From: Mycolicibacterium baixiangningiae | Lineage (GTDB): Bacteria; Actinomycetota; Actinomycetes; Mycobacteriales; Mycobacteriaceae | Length of the DNA stretch: 64,000 bases | Direction: 5' to 3' | Assembly: GCF_016313185.1 (NCBI RefSeq) | Contig: NZ_CP066218.1 | Location: forward strand, 1,116,001-1,180,000 | Part shown: positions 38,817 to 49,780 of the stretch, in pieces | How positions within the stretch are numbered: the first letter of the stretch is position 1 | How the letters are laid out: each line of letters starts with the position of its first letter | Program-made: the position numbers and the translations under genes | The notes under the pieces: model-generated | Database searches by the model: none | Seen by the model: the letters and a program-made list of their open reading frames with translations, nothing else | Told to the model about the DNA's origin: nothing

Positions 38817-40133
38817 ATGGCCCCTCGGCTGTTCGCCGACACCACACCCCTGCGGACGCGGGACTTCCGCCGGTTGTGGGTGGCCGGTATCCCCACTGTC
38901 ATCGGCGCGAACCTCACCATCTTCGCGGTGCCGGTGCAGCTGTACGCGCTCACGCAGAACTCCGCCTACGTCGGGCTGGCCGGCGTGTTCGCCCTGGTGC
39001 CGTTGATCGTCTTCGGCCTCTGGGGCGGCGCCCTCGCCGACGCCATGGACCGGCGGGTGCTGCTCATCATCGCGTCGTGCGGGTTGGCCGTCGCCTCGGT
39101 GCTGCTGTGGCTGCAGTCCGCGCTGGCGCTGAACAACGTCTGGGTGGTGTTGTGTCTGCTCGCCGTGCAGCAGGCGTTCTACGCCGTCAACTCACCGACG
39201 CGGGCGGCTGCCATCCCCAGGATGGTGCCCGCACACCAACTGGCGGCGGCGAATTCGCTCAACATGACGGTGACCCAGGTCGGTGCCATCGTCGGCCCGC
39301 TGCTCGCCGGTGTAATGCTGCGCTGGGTCGACCTGTCCACGCTGTACCTGATCGACGCGCTCACCTGTCTGGTGCCGATCCTGGCCACCATCCGGCTCTC
39401 ACCGATCCCGCCCACCAGCACCGAAAGCGGTGCGTCCCGCTGGGGGATCGCCGCGGTCTTCGACGGATTCCGCGCTCTGGCCGGCAACCAGGTGGTGCTG
39501 ATGTCGTTCGTCGTCGACCTGATCGCGATGATCTTCGGCATGCCGCGGGCCCTGTTCCCGCAGCTGGCGCACGAGAGCTTCGGCGGTCCCGTCGCGGGCG
39601 GGACCACGATGGCGCTGCTCGCGGCGGCCATGTCGGTGGGCGCCGTCGCGGGCGGAGTGTTCTCCGGGTGGCTGCCGCGGGTGCGCAGACAGGGGCTGGC
39701 GGTGGTCGGCGCGATCGTCGTGTGGGGGCTGGCTATGGTCGGCTTCGGGATCGCCTGCGGGGTGGCCGGCGGGCACACCGGGGCCGTGCTGTGGATCGCG
39801 CTGACCTTCCTGGCGGTCGGCGGCGCGGCTGACATGGTGTCGGCGGCGTTCCGGTCGACGATCCTGCAGGAGGCCGCCGCCGACGACGTGCGCGGACGGT
39901 TGCAGGGTGTGTTCATCGTGGTGGTGGCCGGCGGGCCGCGGGTGGCCGACGTCCTGCACGGCGCCGCGGCGGCGGCGGTGGGCACCACGATCGCCGCGGC
40001 CGGGGGAGGCGGGCTGGTGGTGGTGGGTGTACTCGTCGCAGCGGCGCTCGCGCCGGCCTTCGTGCGGTACCGCGTGGGATCCGAACGGCCCGAACCGGAT
40101 CCGGAGATGTCGTCCGAGGACGACAAAGTGTGA
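38817..40133 (+). CDS. MFS exporter (EntS-like)
   Basis: A 438-residue major facilitator with about 12 membrane segments. The N-terminus (LRTRDFRRLWVAGIPTVIGANLTIFAVPVQLYALT, in part) and the loop GLWGGALADAMDRRVLLIIA are typical of the EntS/MFS_3 group that exports siderophores or drugs. The segment LAAANSLNMTVTQVGAIVGPLLAG is a further match. The substrate is unknown. It follows pdxH directly (3 bp) with ATG 38817. A TetR gene lies 69 bp downstream and could regulate it. Confidence 0.85.
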   Translation: MAPRLFADTTPLRTRDFRRLWVAGIPTVIGANLTIFAVPVQLYALTQNSAYVGLAGVFALVPLIVFGLWGGALADAMDRRVLLIIASCGLAVASVLLWLQSALALNNVWVVLCLLAVQQAFYAVNSPTRAAAIPRMVPAHQLAAANSLNMTVTQVGAIVGPLLAGVMLRWVDLSTLYLIDALTCLVPILATIRLSPIPPTSTESGASRWGIAAVFDGFRALAGNQVVLMSFVVDLIAMIFGMPRALFPQLAHESFGGPVAGGTTMALLAAAMSVGAVAGGVFSGWLPRVRRQGLAVVGAIVVWGLAMVGFGIACGVAGGHTGAVLWIALTFLAVGGAADMVSAAFRSTILQEAAADDVRGRLQGVFIVVVAGGPRVADVLHGAAAAAVGTTIAAAGGGGLVVVGVLVAAALAPAFVRYRVGSERPEPDPEMSSEDDKV

Positions 40134-40202
40134 GCACCGGCAAGTTGCACCGGATGTCAAGATCAACGGAAATTTGCCGCCGGTGGGGCTAGCATCCGAA
40201 TC

Positions 40203-40850
40203 GTGGCTGATCTGGACGGCGCACCGGCCCTGGGGCTGCGTGAACGCAAGAAACAGCGCACTCGCAGCACCCTGATCAACGCCGCCGTCGAACTGTGCGA
40301 CCGGCAGGGATTCGAGAACACCACCGTCGACCAGATCGCCGCGGTCGCCGACGTCTCGCCGCGCACCTTCAGCCGGTACTTCGCGACCAAGGAAGCCGTG
40401 GTGCTGGCCGTCATCGACGACATCATCGAGATCGTCGCCGTCGAACTCCGTAAGCAACCGCCCGACATCAGACACCTCGACGCCCTCTTCCACAGCCACG
40501 TGAGTGCGTTCAGCAGTACCAAGACCGCGCCGCCGACGGGCCTGACCGACGAACGGCTGCTCGCCTCGGCGCGCATCGTGACGTCGTCGCAGTCGCTCAT
40601 GCAAGCATCGACCCGCTTCCGGGTGGACGCGGTGAACTCGGCACTCGTCGACCGGATGGGCACCGCGCCCGACGACCGGCGGCTGCAACTGGTGGCGGCG
40701 GTATGGGGGGCGATCATCATGACCGCGCTCGCCGACCTCGGGCCGAGTATCGACTGGGACACCATGACCGTCGATGCCATCGTGTCCCGGATCGAGGCGG
40801 CCTACGCCCAGTTCCTCGACGTGACCGCCGACGTCAAGCAGCCGGTCTGA
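40203..40850 (+). CDS. TetR-family transcriptional regulator
   Basis: A 215-residue TetR regulator. The N-terminal helix-turn-helix is standard: [27 protein letters not shown] and [26 protein letters not shown] (shown in part). The C-terminal ligand domain is not assignable. TAGCAT at 40190-40195 lies 7 bp before the GTG, so the transcript is probably leaderless. It stands between the MFS exporter gene and gltA on the same strand; the exporter is the more likely target, but this is an inference from position. Confidence 0.88.
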   Translation: MADLDGAPALGLRERKKQRTRSTLINAAVELCDRQGFENTTVDQIAAVADVSPRTFSRYFATKEAVVLAVIDDIIEIVAVELRKQPPDIRHLDALFHSHVSAFSSTKTAPPTGLTDERLLASARIVTSSQSLMQASTRFRVDAVNSALVDRMGTAPDDRRLQLVAAVWGAIIMTALADLGPSIDWDTMTVDAIVSRIEAAYAQFLDVTADVKQPV

Positions 40851-40945
40851 GCAACTGCCCGCCCCCCGCAAGCACGTCCGTCACGATGGGGCTACCTTTT
40901 GTAGACGAGGGTCTGCACCTGCGGAGCGACGATGAAGGGATTCCC

Positions 40946-42250
<1,305 letters not shown>

Positions 42251-42270
42251 CCCGCCTTCCCGCGACCGCA

Positions 42271-42289
42271 CGTGTCTGTACGCGACACG
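42271..42289 (+). terminator. Hairpin after gltA
   Basis: CGTGTC, seven-base loop, GACACG stands 20 bp after the gltA stop. No T-run follows. I recall similar CGTGTCTGTACGCGACACG sequences in other mycobacterial intergenic regions, so it may be a dispersed element. Confidence 0.45.
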
Positions 42290-42330
42290 CCGTAGGAACC
42301 TGTACAACGATGAGCGCTCGGCAGAGGGAT

Positions 42331-42360
42331 TTGCCACGCGGACAGTTGTAGTTTCACAAT
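42331..42360 (+). promoter_or_regulatory. Promoter of the drug-efflux MFS gene
   Basis: TTGCCA (42331-42336) and CACAAT (42355-42360) are spaced 18 bp. A start point about seven bases downstream falls on the GTG at 42367, so this message would be leaderless. Confidence 0.42.
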
Positions 42361-42366
42361 GGTTGG

Positions 42367-43809
42367 GTGATTGACACCGTCGGCATGAGCGCACGGCGCA
42401 AGACCATCATCCTGGTGTCCTGCTGCCTGAGCCTGCTGATCGTTTCGATGGACGCGACGATCGTCAACGTCGCCATCCCGGCGATCCGCACCGATCTGCA
42501 CGCGTCGCCCTCGCAGTTGCAGTGGGTGGTCGACGTCTACACCCTGCTGCTGGCGTCGCTGCTGATCCTGGCCGGCGCGACAGGAGACCGGTTCGGGCGG
42601 CGCCGGGTGTTCCAGATCGGGCTGACGGTCTTCGCGTTCGGGTCGCTGCTGTGCAGCCTCGCGCCCAACATCGAGACCTTGATCGTGGCGCGGCTGCTGC
42701 AGGCCGTCGGCGGATCGATGATGAATCCCGTTGCGCTGTCGATCGTCTCGCAGATCTTCACCGGACGGGTGGAACGCGCCAGGGCGCTGGGCATCTGGGG
42801 TTCGGTGGTGGGCATCGCGATGTCGCTGGGTCCGATCGTCGGGGGGCTGCTCATCGAGACGGTCGGCTGGCGGGCGGTGTTCTGGATCAACCTGCCGATC
42901 TGCGCGGCGGCGATCATCCTCACCGCGGTGTTCGTGCCCGAGACCAAGTCGACGACGATGCGCAACATCGACCCGATCGGTCAGGTGCTGGCCGTGCTGT
43001 TCCTCTTCGGGATCGTGTTCGCGCTGATCGAGGGGCCCGGTCTGGGCTGGACCCACCCGCTCACGCTGACCGCCGCGGTGGTCGCGGTGGTGGCATTCGT
43101 GCTCTTCCTCCGCTACGAGGCCCGCCGTCGCGACCCGTTCATCGACCTGCGCTTCTTCCGCAGCATCCCGTTCAGCGCGGCGACGGTGACGGCGGTGTCC
43201 GCGTTCGCCGGCTGGGGTGCATTCCTGTTCATGATGTCGCTGTACCTGCAGGGCGAACGCGGTTACTCCGCGATGGACACCGGCCTGATCTACCTGCCCA
43301 TCGCGATCGGCGCGCTGCTCTTCTCCCCGCTGTCGGGCCGGTTGGTCGGGCGGTTCGGTGCCCGGCCGTCGCTGCTGATCGCCGGTGTGCTGATCACGGT
43401 CGCATCGGCGATGCTGTCGTTCCTCACCGCGACCACCCCGGTCTGGGAACTGCTCGTCGTCTTCGCGGTCTTCGGTATCGGTTTCTCGATGGTCAACGCG
43501 CCGATCACCAACGCCGCGGTGAGCGGGATGCCGCTCGAGCGGGCCGGCGCGGCGTCGGCGGTGACGTCGACCAGCAGGCAGATCGGGGTGAGTATCGGTG
43601 TGGCGCTGTGCGGTTCGGTGGCGGGTGGAGCCCTGGCCGGCACGTCGACGGACTTCGCCGCGGCGGCACGGCCGCTGTGGTTCGTGTGTGTGGCCTTCGG
43701 CGTCGTCATCACGGTGCTGGCGCTGTACTCGACATCGTCCCGGGCACTGCGGTCGGCTGACCGGCTGGCGCCGCTGATCGCCGGGGAGGTGGCGACCCGT
43801 GCCGCATGA
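42367..43809 (+). CDS. DHA2-family multidrug MFS transporter (14 TMS)
   Basis: A 480-residue MFS drug:H+ antiporter of the 14-segment DHA2 group (EmrB/QacA-like). Signature segments are MDATIVNVAIPAIRTDL in segment 1, LILAGATGDRFGRRRVFQIG between segments 2 and 3, and the motif C-like GIAMSLGPIVGGLLIETVGWRAVFWINLP (in part). The regulator gene downstream overlaps the 3' end by 11 bases. The GTG at 42367 fits the promoter spacing; ATG 42385 is an alternative. The drug substrate is unknown. Confidence 0.9.
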   Translation: MIDTVGMSARRKTIILVSCCLSLLIVSMDATIVNVAIPAIRTDLHASPSQLQWVVDVYTLLLASLLILAGATGDRFGRRRVFQIGLTVFAFGSLLCSLAPNIETLIVARLLQAVGGSMMNPVALSIVSQIFTGRVERARALGIWGSVVGIAMSLGPIVGGLLIETVGWRAVFWINLPICAAAIILTAVFVPETKSTTMRNIDPIGQVLAVLFLFGIVFALIEGPGLGWTHPLTLTAAVVAVVAFVLFLRYEARRRDPFIDLRFFRSIPFSAATVTAVSAFAGWGAFLFMMSLYLQGERGYSAMDTGLIYLPIAIGALLFSPLSGRLVGRFGARPSLLIAGVLITVASAMLSFLTATTPVWELLVVFAVFGIGFSMVNAPITNAAVSGMPLERAGAASAVTSTSRQIGVSIGVALCGSVAGGALAGTSTDFAAAARPLWFVCVAFGVVITVLALYSTSSRALRSADRLAPLIAGEVATRAA

Positions 43810-44218
43810 CCCGCTCGCCGATGAGGTGTGGGGGGCGCTGACGGCTCTGGTGTTCGACAACCGCGACAGCTGGCGACGCGCGGTGGTCGAGGCCACCGGA
43901 CTGCCGTTCAGCCGGGTTCGGGTGCTGCGCCGGTTGGGCCGCGCGCCGATGACGGTCAAACAGGTGGCGCAGGCGGCCACACTGGATGCCCCGGCGGCCA
44001 CGGTCGCCGTCAACGATCTGGAGCAGCGCGGGCTGGTGGTGCGCGAGGTCGATCCGGCGAACCGGCGCTGCAAGACGGTGTCGCTGACCGACGCCGGGCG
44101 CGCGATGCTGACGACCATCGAGGCGGTCGACGATCCCGCCCCTGAAGCGCTCACCGCGCTCGACGACGACGAATTGCGCACGCTGCGGGCGACTCTGGCC
44201 AAGCTGACCGGCCGCTGA
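43799..44218 (+). CDS. MarR-family regulator, coupled to the MFS efflux gene
   Basis: A 139-residue MarR-like winged helix protein: LPFSRVRVLRRLGRAPMTVKQVAQAATLDAPAATVAVNDLEQRGLVVRE (ends shown as LPFSRVRVLRRLG and LEQRGLVVRE) covers the recognition helix and VDPANRRCKTVSLTDAGR is the wing. Its GTG overlaps the end of the MFS gene by 11 bases, so regulator and pump are made together, a common autoregulated efflux arrangement. The inducer is unknown. Confidence 0.88.
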   Translation: MPHDPLADEVWGALTALVFDNRDSWRRAVVEATGLPFSRVRVLRRLGRAPMTVKQVAQAATLDAPAATVAVNDLEQRGLVVREVDPANRRCKTVSLTDAGRAMLTTIEAVDDPAPEALTALDDDELRTLRATLAKLTGR

Positions 44219-44297
44219 GGACCTGCGGCCCCAGGCCCGGTACCCGCAGCGGCACCCGAGCGCCATATGACGAACACGTTAAGTCTGGCCGCAGAAT

Positions 44298-44326
44298 TTG
44301 ACGGATCTGATTACTTTCAGAAATAT
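44298..44326 (+). promoter_or_regulatory. Promoter of the peptide-transport operon, with leader hairpin downstream
   Basis: TTGACG (44298-44303) and AAATAT (44321-44326) are spaced 17 bp in a notably A+T-rich patch of the 224-bp gap after marR. A start near 44333 would give a leader of about 110 bases that includes the hairpin GCCTCG-TGACG-CGAGGC at 44397-44413. No other element was identified in the gap. Confidence 0.5.
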
Positions 44327-44442
44327 CTACTCCCAGTGGCCTCAGTTTACCTATGGTGGCCGTAGTGTCGCCGGTAGTGACGGCAGATTGAGTCCAGCCT
44401 CGTGACGCGAGGCCGAGATCGTAGACGCCAGTGAGGATCTTT

Positions 44443-46134
44443 TTGTCCGACAGTGACTGTCGCAGCGCTGACCTGGGCGAGGCGACCCGAGATTCCGTTC
44501 TGTCCTTTGCCGATGTGTCGGTCGACTTCACGACCGAGCGGGGGACCGTGGCGGCCGTCCGGGGTTTCGATCTCGACGTCCGCGAAGGGGAGATCGTCGC
44601 GGTCGTCGGGGAATCGGGCTCAGGAAAGAGCGTGTCGATGCGCGCCGCCATGGGCCTGCTGCCACCGTCGGCGACGGTGAGGGGCCAGATCCGGTTCGGC
44701 GACACCGACCTCGTCGGCCTGGACGAGTCGCGCTTCTCGACGCTGCGGGGCAAGGACCTCGCGATGATCTTCCAGGAGCCGTCCGTCGCGTTGAGCCCGG
44801 TCTACTCGATCGGCCAGCAGCTCGTGGAGACCTTCCGCCTGCACCAGGACATGAGCCGGAGCGAAAGTCGTGCGTACGCAGTCGAGATGCTCGAATCTGT
44901 GGGACTGCCCGATGCCGAAAAACGACTGAAATCGTTTCCGCACCAGCTCAGCGGCGGACAGAAACAGCGGGTCACGATCGCCATGGCGCTCGCCATGCGC
45001 CCGAAGGTGATCATCGCCGACGAACCGACCACCGCGCTCGACGTCACCGTCCAGGCCGCCGTCCTCGACCTGCTGCGTGAATGCCGGGATCAGCACGGCT
45101 CCACCATCGTCCTGATCACCCACAACATGGGCGTCGTCGCGGATCTCGCCGACCGCGTCGTGGTGATGAAAGACGGACGCATCATCGAGCACGGCTACAC
45201 CGAGCAGATCTTCGCCGCCCCCACCGAGCAGTACACGCGGGAGCTGATCGCCGCCGTACCCACGATCCCCGAGCCGTCTTCGGTGAAGGCCGCCGAACCG
45301 GATCCGAAAACACCGGCGACGCCGGTTCTTTCGGTCGATAACCTGCGAGTGACGTACGGTTCGGGACGCCATGCGGTCACCGCCGTCGACGGTGTGTCGT
45401 TCGCGCTGGCACCGGGCCGCCTCCTCGGTCTCGTCGGCGAGTCGGGATCGGGGAAGTCGACGATCGCGCAGTGCCTCACCGGGCTGCTGACACCGACGGA
45501 CGGGACGATCACCCTTCTCGGGCAGGATCTCGCGAGGGTGAAAGGCCGAGCCCGCCGGCAGCTGACCGGGTCGTTGGGCGTCGTCTTCCAGGATCCCCGG
45601 GCCTCGATCTACCCGCGGCGCACGGTGGCCGAAGCCATCCGTGAACCTCTCGACATCCACCACGTCGGCACGGCGAAGTCACGTGCCGAACGGGTCGCGA
45701 CGATGCTCGACGCCGTCCACCTCCCGACGTCGTTCGCCGAGCGGTTCCCGCACGAGCTCTCCGGCGGCCAGCGTCAGCGTGTCGCCATCGCCCGGGCGCT
45801 GGCCATGGACCCCGCCCTGGTGATCGCCGACGAACCGACCTCAGCGCTCGACGTCTCCGTCCAGGCGCACGTGATCGAGCTGCTGCGAGAACTGATCGGC
45901 GAGCTGGGGTTCGGATGCGTGCTGATCTCCCACGACCTGGGCGTCGTCGCCACGGTCGCCGACGACATCGTCGTGCTCCAGTCGGGGTCGGTCGCCGAAT
46001 CCGGCCGCGCCCGCGACGTGCTCACCAATCCCGCAAGCCCTTACACCCAACAGCTGGTTGCGTCGGTACCCGTCCCGGATCCGATCGTCCAACGGCGGCG
46101 GCGGTCCGAACGGCTGATCGGCGCGTCGGCCTGA
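44443..46134 (+). CDS. Fused dual-ATPase subunit of a Dpp/Opp-type peptide ABC transporter
   Basis: A 563-residue protein with two ATPase domains, equivalent to DppD and DppF joined. Domain 1 (about 15-275) has Walker [10 protein letters not shown], signature [16 protein letters not shown] and Walker [13 protein letters not shown]. Domain 2 (about 290-545) has [26 protein letters not shown] and [12 protein letters not shown], with the family C-terminal HPYTQQL-like [15 protein letters not shown]. It powers the permeases encoded downstream. I start it at TTG 44443, which has the SD GAGGA (44433-44437) five bases upstream; a GTG at 44431 in the same frame has no good SD. Confidence 0.9.
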   Translation: MSDSDCRSADLGEATRDSVLSFADVSVDFTTERGTVAAVRGFDLDVREGEIVAVVGESGSGKSVSMRAAMGLLPPSATVRGQIRFGDTDLVGLDESRFSTLRGKDLAMIFQEPSVALSPVYSIGQQLVETFRLHQDMSRSESRAYAVEMLESVGLPDAEKRLKSFPHQLSGGQKQRVTIAMALAMRPKVIIADEPTTALDVTVQAAVLDLLRECRDQHGSTIVLITHNMGVVADLADRVVVMKDGRIIEHGYTEQIFAAPTEQYTRELIAAVPTIPEPSSVKAAEPDPKTPATPVLSVDNLRVTYGSGRHAVTAVDGVSFALAPGRLLGLVGESGSGKSTIAQCLTGLLTPTDGTITLLGQDLARVKGRARRQLTGSLGVVFQDPRASIYPRRTVAEAIREPLDIHHVGTAKSRAERVATMLDAVHLPTSFAERFPHELSGGQRQRVAIARALAMDPALVIADEPTSALDVSVQAHVIELLRELIGELGFGCVLISHDLGVVATVADDIVVLQSGSVAESGRARDVLTNPASPYTQQLVASVPVPDPIVQRRRRSERLIGASA

Positions 46135-46187
46135 ACATGAACAACCACAAGCAGTTCCGCAAAGCACACAATGTACGAGGAGGTCAG

Positions 46188-47783
46188 GTGACCCAGGTCC
46201 AGGGAGTTCTCCGGTCAGGCGGGAGGCTTCGGCGCCCATGCGCCGCAGCGTTGAAGGGAGGGGCCGCAGCGCTTGTCGCCGCACTCGCGGTCACCGCCTG
46301 CAGCCCCGCGCCCGGCGGTCCGCCGCCGGCCGGCGACGGTTCGGGCGGATCGATCACCTTCCTGTCCGCCGAGAACCTGGCCGGCCGGTGGGATCCCTTC
46401 GACCACACGCTGCTGAGCCAGGACCGCCTCCAGCAGATGGCCTACGAGGGCCTGCTGACCCTCGACGACAACCTCGAGTACCAGCCGGGCCTGGCCACCG
46501 AGTGGTCGAACCCGTCCCCGGAGATCTGGGAGTTCAAGCTCCGCGAGGGGGTGACGTTCCACGACGGAACACCGTTCACCGCGAAGGACGTCAAGGCCTC
46601 CATCGAGTACGTCTCCAAACCCGAAGTGACGGGATCGTTCGCGTTCCCGAACCCGTTCACCGCCGAGGTGGTCGACGACCACACGGTGCGGATCAACACC
46701 GGTAAGCCGTTCGCCGCGACCCTGGCGCTGCTCGCGAGCGGGGTGTCCGCAGTCGTCGCACCCGCTCATCTGATCGAGTCGGGGAAGCTGGACGAGAAGA
46801 TGGTCGGCACCGGTCCCTACATGTGGGGCTCCTACGACGGTGAAGAGGCCGGCGTCAAGCTCACCGCCTACCCCGACTACTGGGGTGACGCGCCGAAGGT
46901 CAAGGACTTCACCTTCCGCTTCGTCGGCGACAGCCAGACCCGGCTCGCGGCGCTGCAGTCGGGGCAGGCCCAGATCATCGACCGCGTCGAGCCCGACCAG
47001 ATTCCGGTCATCGAGGCCTCGCCCGATCTCAAGGTGGCGCGCACGCCGACCGTGGAGTCGAAGTGGACCGCCTTCCGCATCGAGAAGGCGCCCATGGACA
47101 ACGTCAAGCTGCGCCAGGCGATCGCGCACGCCATCGACGTGCCGACGATCGTCGAGAACATCATGATGGGCAGCGGCGAGGTCAACACCAGCTTCCTGAC
47201 CTCCATGCAGGAGTTCTCGGAGAAGAGCCCGACCTTCCCGAAGTTCGACCCCGTGAAGGCCAAACAGCTTCTCGCCGAGGCCGGTTACCCAGGAGGCGCC
47301 GGCCTGCGCCCGCTCGAGTACTGCGTCTCGGTCGGCTTCTATCCGAAGACGAAGGAGTACGGCGAGTTCATCGTCCAGAACCTGGCCGACGTCGGCATCA
47401 ACGCGCGCCTGCAGACGCTCGAGGTGGCCCGCTACAACCAGCTGCTCTTCGACCCGCAGGCGTGTGACCTCTACGACCACGGCTGGTTCATCGCGTCGAA
47501 AGACCCTGAGGTGATGCTGCTTTCGCTGTTCCGCAACGCCCTGGTGACGGGTAAGCCGATCCCGTCGGTGGCCGCCGTGCTGGAGAAGGAGGCCGCCACC
47601 ATGAACCCGCAGCAGCGGGCCGAGGTCTTCCGCACCGATGTACTGCCGACCATCGAGACGGAGCTTCCGGAGTTCCCGATGTTCGCCAGTGAGTTGGCGA
47701 CGGCGTACAGCTCGACGTTGGAGAACTTCGAGGTCTGGCCGAACTCCTACTTCCGCATCCAGGACGTGACCATCGCGCAGTGA
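46188..47783 (+). CDS. Peptide-binding lipoprotein (SBP family 5, DppA/OppA-like)
   Basis: A 531-residue extracytoplasmic solute-binding protein. The N-terminus has a lipoprotein signal: basic region, hydrophobic GGAAALVAALAVTAC with the lipobox cysteine. The mature protein carries the family 5 start (FLSAENLAGRWDPFDHTLL), YEGLLTLDDNLEYQPGLATEW and GVTFHDGTPFTAKDVKAS. The GTG at 46188 has the strong SD GAGGAGG four bases upstream and puts the signal peptide at the N-terminus; an ATG at 46137 would add 17 residues before it. The bound peptide or compound is unknown. A hairpin lies between it and the next gene. Confidence 0.9.
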   Translation: MTQVQGVLRSGGRLRRPCAAALKGGAAALVAALAVTACSPAPGGPPPAGDGSGGSITFLSAENLAGRWDPFDHTLLSQDRLQQMAYEGLLTLDDNLEYQPGLATEWSNPSPEIWEFKLREGVTFHDGTPFTAKDVKASIEYVSKPEVTGSFAFPNPFTAEVVDDHTVRINTGKPFAATLALLASGVSAVVAPAHLIESGKLDEKMVGTGPYMWGSYDGEEAGVKLTAYPDYWGDAPKVKDFTFRFVGDSQTRLAALQSGQAQIIDRVEPDQIPVIEASPDLKVARTPTVESKWTAFRIEKAPMDNVKLRQAIAHAIDVPTIVENIMMGSGEVNTSFLTSMQEFSEKSPTFPKFDPVKAKQLLAEAGYPGGAGLRPLEYCVSVGFYPKTKEYGEFIVQNLADVGINARLQTLEVARYNQLLFDPQACDLYDHGWFIASKDPEVMLLSLFRNALVTGKPIPSVAAVLEKEAATMNPQQRAEVFRTDVLPTIETELPEFPMFASELATAYSSTLENFEVWPNSYFRIQDVTIAQ

Positions 47784-47790
47784 CGCTCGT

Positions 47791-47826
47791 GATGTGGGGC
47801 AGGCGCCCAACCGCCTGCCCCACATC
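47791..47826 (+). terminator. Intra-operon hairpin between binding protein and permease genes
   Basis: GATGTGGGGCAGGCG, loop CCCAAC, CGCCTGCCCCACATC is a perfect 15-bp stem 7 bp after the binding-protein stop and 36 bp before the permease ATG. It has no T-run. Such stems often stabilise the upstream message or let only part of the transcripts continue, so binding protein exceeds permease. Confidence 0.7.
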
Positions 47827-47862
47827 GTCATTCGCGCCTTGCACGAACCAGAAAGCCAACCG

Positions 47863-48852
47863 ATGACCTACCTGCTGCGCAAGATCATCCAGACGTTGAT
47901 CGTCCTCGTCGGCGTCGTCACGCTGGTCTTCTTCATGCTGCGCCTCATCCCGGGCGATCCGGTGCGGGTGATCGCGCCGACGGCCAACGAGACCGCCGCA
48001 GCGCAGATCCGCGCCGAACTCGGACTCGACCGGCCGCTGCTCAGCCAATACTGGGGGTTCCTGCAGCAGATGGTCCGCGGCGACTTCGGCGACTCCTACT
48101 TCTTCCAGGGTGGCGCCTTCGACCTCGTCGTCAAGGCGTTGCCCTACACCGCGCTGCTGGCGCTGACCGCCCTCGTCCTGAGCCTGCTGGCAGGAATCTC
48201 GCTGGGCGTCTTCTCGGCCCGCCGCGAGGACAAGTGGTCGGACCGGACCATCAACGTCGTCACGATCATCCTGCAGTCGATGCCCAACTTCTGGGTGGCG
48301 ATCATGCTGGGATCGTTCGTCGCGGTGAAGTCGGGCATCTTCCCGACCGTCGGATATGTCGGGCCTATTTCGGTGGTGCTGCCCAGTGTGGCGCTGGCGG
48401 TGCCGCTGACCGCGGTGATCGCGAATGTGGTGCGCACCAACATGGCCGACACGCTGCGCAGTGAGATGGCGGTGGCGCTGCGGGCCAGAGGCCTGTCGCC
48501 GACGCGCATCGCGTGGCGGCATGCGTTGCGGCTCACCGGAGTCCCGTTGCTGACCGTGATGGGTGCGCAGTTCGGCTACCTGCTGGGCGGCGCCGTCGTC
48601 GTCGAGTACATCTTCAACTATCCGGGGATGGGGCTGCTCACCCTCAACACCGTGCTGCGCCGCGACTATCCGCTCATGCAGGTCATCACCCTGGTGACCG
48701 CGCTGATCTTCCTGGTGCTCAACCTGTTGATCGATCTCTCCTACGGCCGCATCGACCGCCGGATGGCGATCGACAACCGCGCGGGCACCCGCGCGAAGCG
48801 CTCGATGCCGGGGTGGTTCCCCCGATTCGCGCTGAAGGGAGCGCAAGCGTGA
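47863..48852 (+). CDS. Peptide ABC transporter permease (DppB-like)
   Basis: A 329-residue permease of the BPD_transp_1 family with six membrane segments. The DppB-type N-terminus TYLLRKIIQTLIVLVGVVTLVFFMLRLIPGDP (in part) and the cytoplasmic EAA-like loop ALRARGLSPTRIAWRHALR, which contacts the ATPases, are clear. VVEYIFNYPGMGLL is also typical. ATG 47863 is the family-like start. The stop overlaps the next gene by four bases (GTGA). Confidence 0.93.
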   Translation: MTYLLRKIIQTLIVLVGVVTLVFFMLRLIPGDPVRVIAPTANETAAAQIRAELGLDRPLLSQYWGFLQQMVRGDFGDSYFFQGGAFDLVVKALPYTALLALTALVLSLLAGISLGVFSARREDKWSDRTINVVTIILQSMPNFWVAIMLGSFVAVKSGIFPTVGYVGPISVVLPSVALAVPLTAVIANVVRTNMADTLRSEMAVALRARGLSPTRIAWRHALRLTGVPLLTVMGAQFGYLLGGAVVVEYIFNYPGMGLLTLNTVLRRDYPLMQVITLVTALIFLVLNLLIDLSYGRIDRRMAIDNRAGTRAKRSMPGWFPRFALKGAQA

Positions 48853-49739
48853 CAACGGTTCCGCCAGAGCACGAGATCGACGATGTGGCAGTCCCGTTGG
48901 CGCCCTCCGGGCAACGGTTCGCGTGGTTTCCGCGGACGGCCACCATGTACGCCGGGCTGGCGATCGTCGTGTTCGCCGCCCTGACGTCCATCCTGCTGCC
49001 GCTGCTTGCGCCCGCATCGGACACCGTGGTCGATCCCAAGCGCGCGTACCTGCCACCGTTCTCGGCGGGCCACCTCCTGGGCACCGACCAGGTCGGCCGT
49101 GACATGGCGGTCCGGATCGCGCTCGGGCTGCGCACGTCGTTCACCATCGCCATCACGGTCATCGCGATCGCGATCGTGGTCGGGTTCCTGGTAGGGCTGC
49201 TCTCCGGCTACTTCGGCGGGTTCCTCGACACGGTGCTCATGCGGCTGACCGACGTGCAGATGGCGCTGCCGTTCATCGTGCTGGCTGTCGCGGTGCTCTC
49301 GGTGTCCGAGCCGTCGTTCTGGTCGCTGACGGCGGTGCTGACCCTGGCGATGTGGCCGACCTACGCCCGGGTCGTGCGCAGCGCCACCCAACTCGAGAAA
49401 TCGACGGACTACGTCCGCGCCTCGGTCGCGATGGGCGCCCGACCCGGCCGCATCATCCGCAGATACCTGCTGCGGTCCAACATCTCGGCCGTCCTCGTGC
49501 TGGCCGCCCTCGACATCGCTGCGGTGATCGTCTACGAATCGACACTGGGCTTCCTGGGAATCGGCGCGCCGCCGGACATGCCGTCGCTCGGATCGATCAT
49601 GGCCGACGGTAAGCAGTACATCCTGGTCTACTGGTGGATCACCGTGGTGCCGGGTATCGCCCTGATCATCACCACCGTGGGCCTCAACCTCGTGGGTATC
49701 GCACTGCGGAGCCGGGCCAAGACCCGTGGTGTCGCGTGA
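48849..49739 (+). CDS. Peptide ABC transporter permease (DppC-like)
   Basis: A 296-residue second permease. It has the longer DppC N-terminus with a cytoplasmic head (MTTVPPEHEIDDVAVPLAPS), the LGTDQVGRDMAVRIALGLRTS segment, and the ATPase-contact loop KSTDYVRASVAMGARPGRIIRRYLL (in part). YESTLGFLGIGAPPDMPSLG is the DppC signature near the C-terminus. The GTG at 48849 overlaps the upstream stop. Together with the previous gene it forms the heterodimeric channel. Confidence 0.93.
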   Translation: MTTVPPEHEIDDVAVPLAPSGQRFAWFPRTATMYAGLAIVVFAALTSILLPLLAPASDTVVDPKRAYLPPFSAGHLLGTDQVGRDMAVRIALGLRTSFTIAITVIAIAIVVGFLVGLLSGYFGGFLDTVLMRLTDVQMALPFIVLAVAVLSVSEPSFWSLTAVLTLAMWPTYARVVRSATQLEKSTDYVRASVAMGARPGRIIRRYLLRSNISAVLVLAALDIAAVIVYESTLGFLGIGAPPDMPSLGSIMADGKQYILVYWWITVVPGIALIITTVGLNLVGIALRSRAKTRGVA

Positions 49740-49780
49740 CCACACCCCAACCCCTTCCGTCCGAAAACGAAAGCGACACC

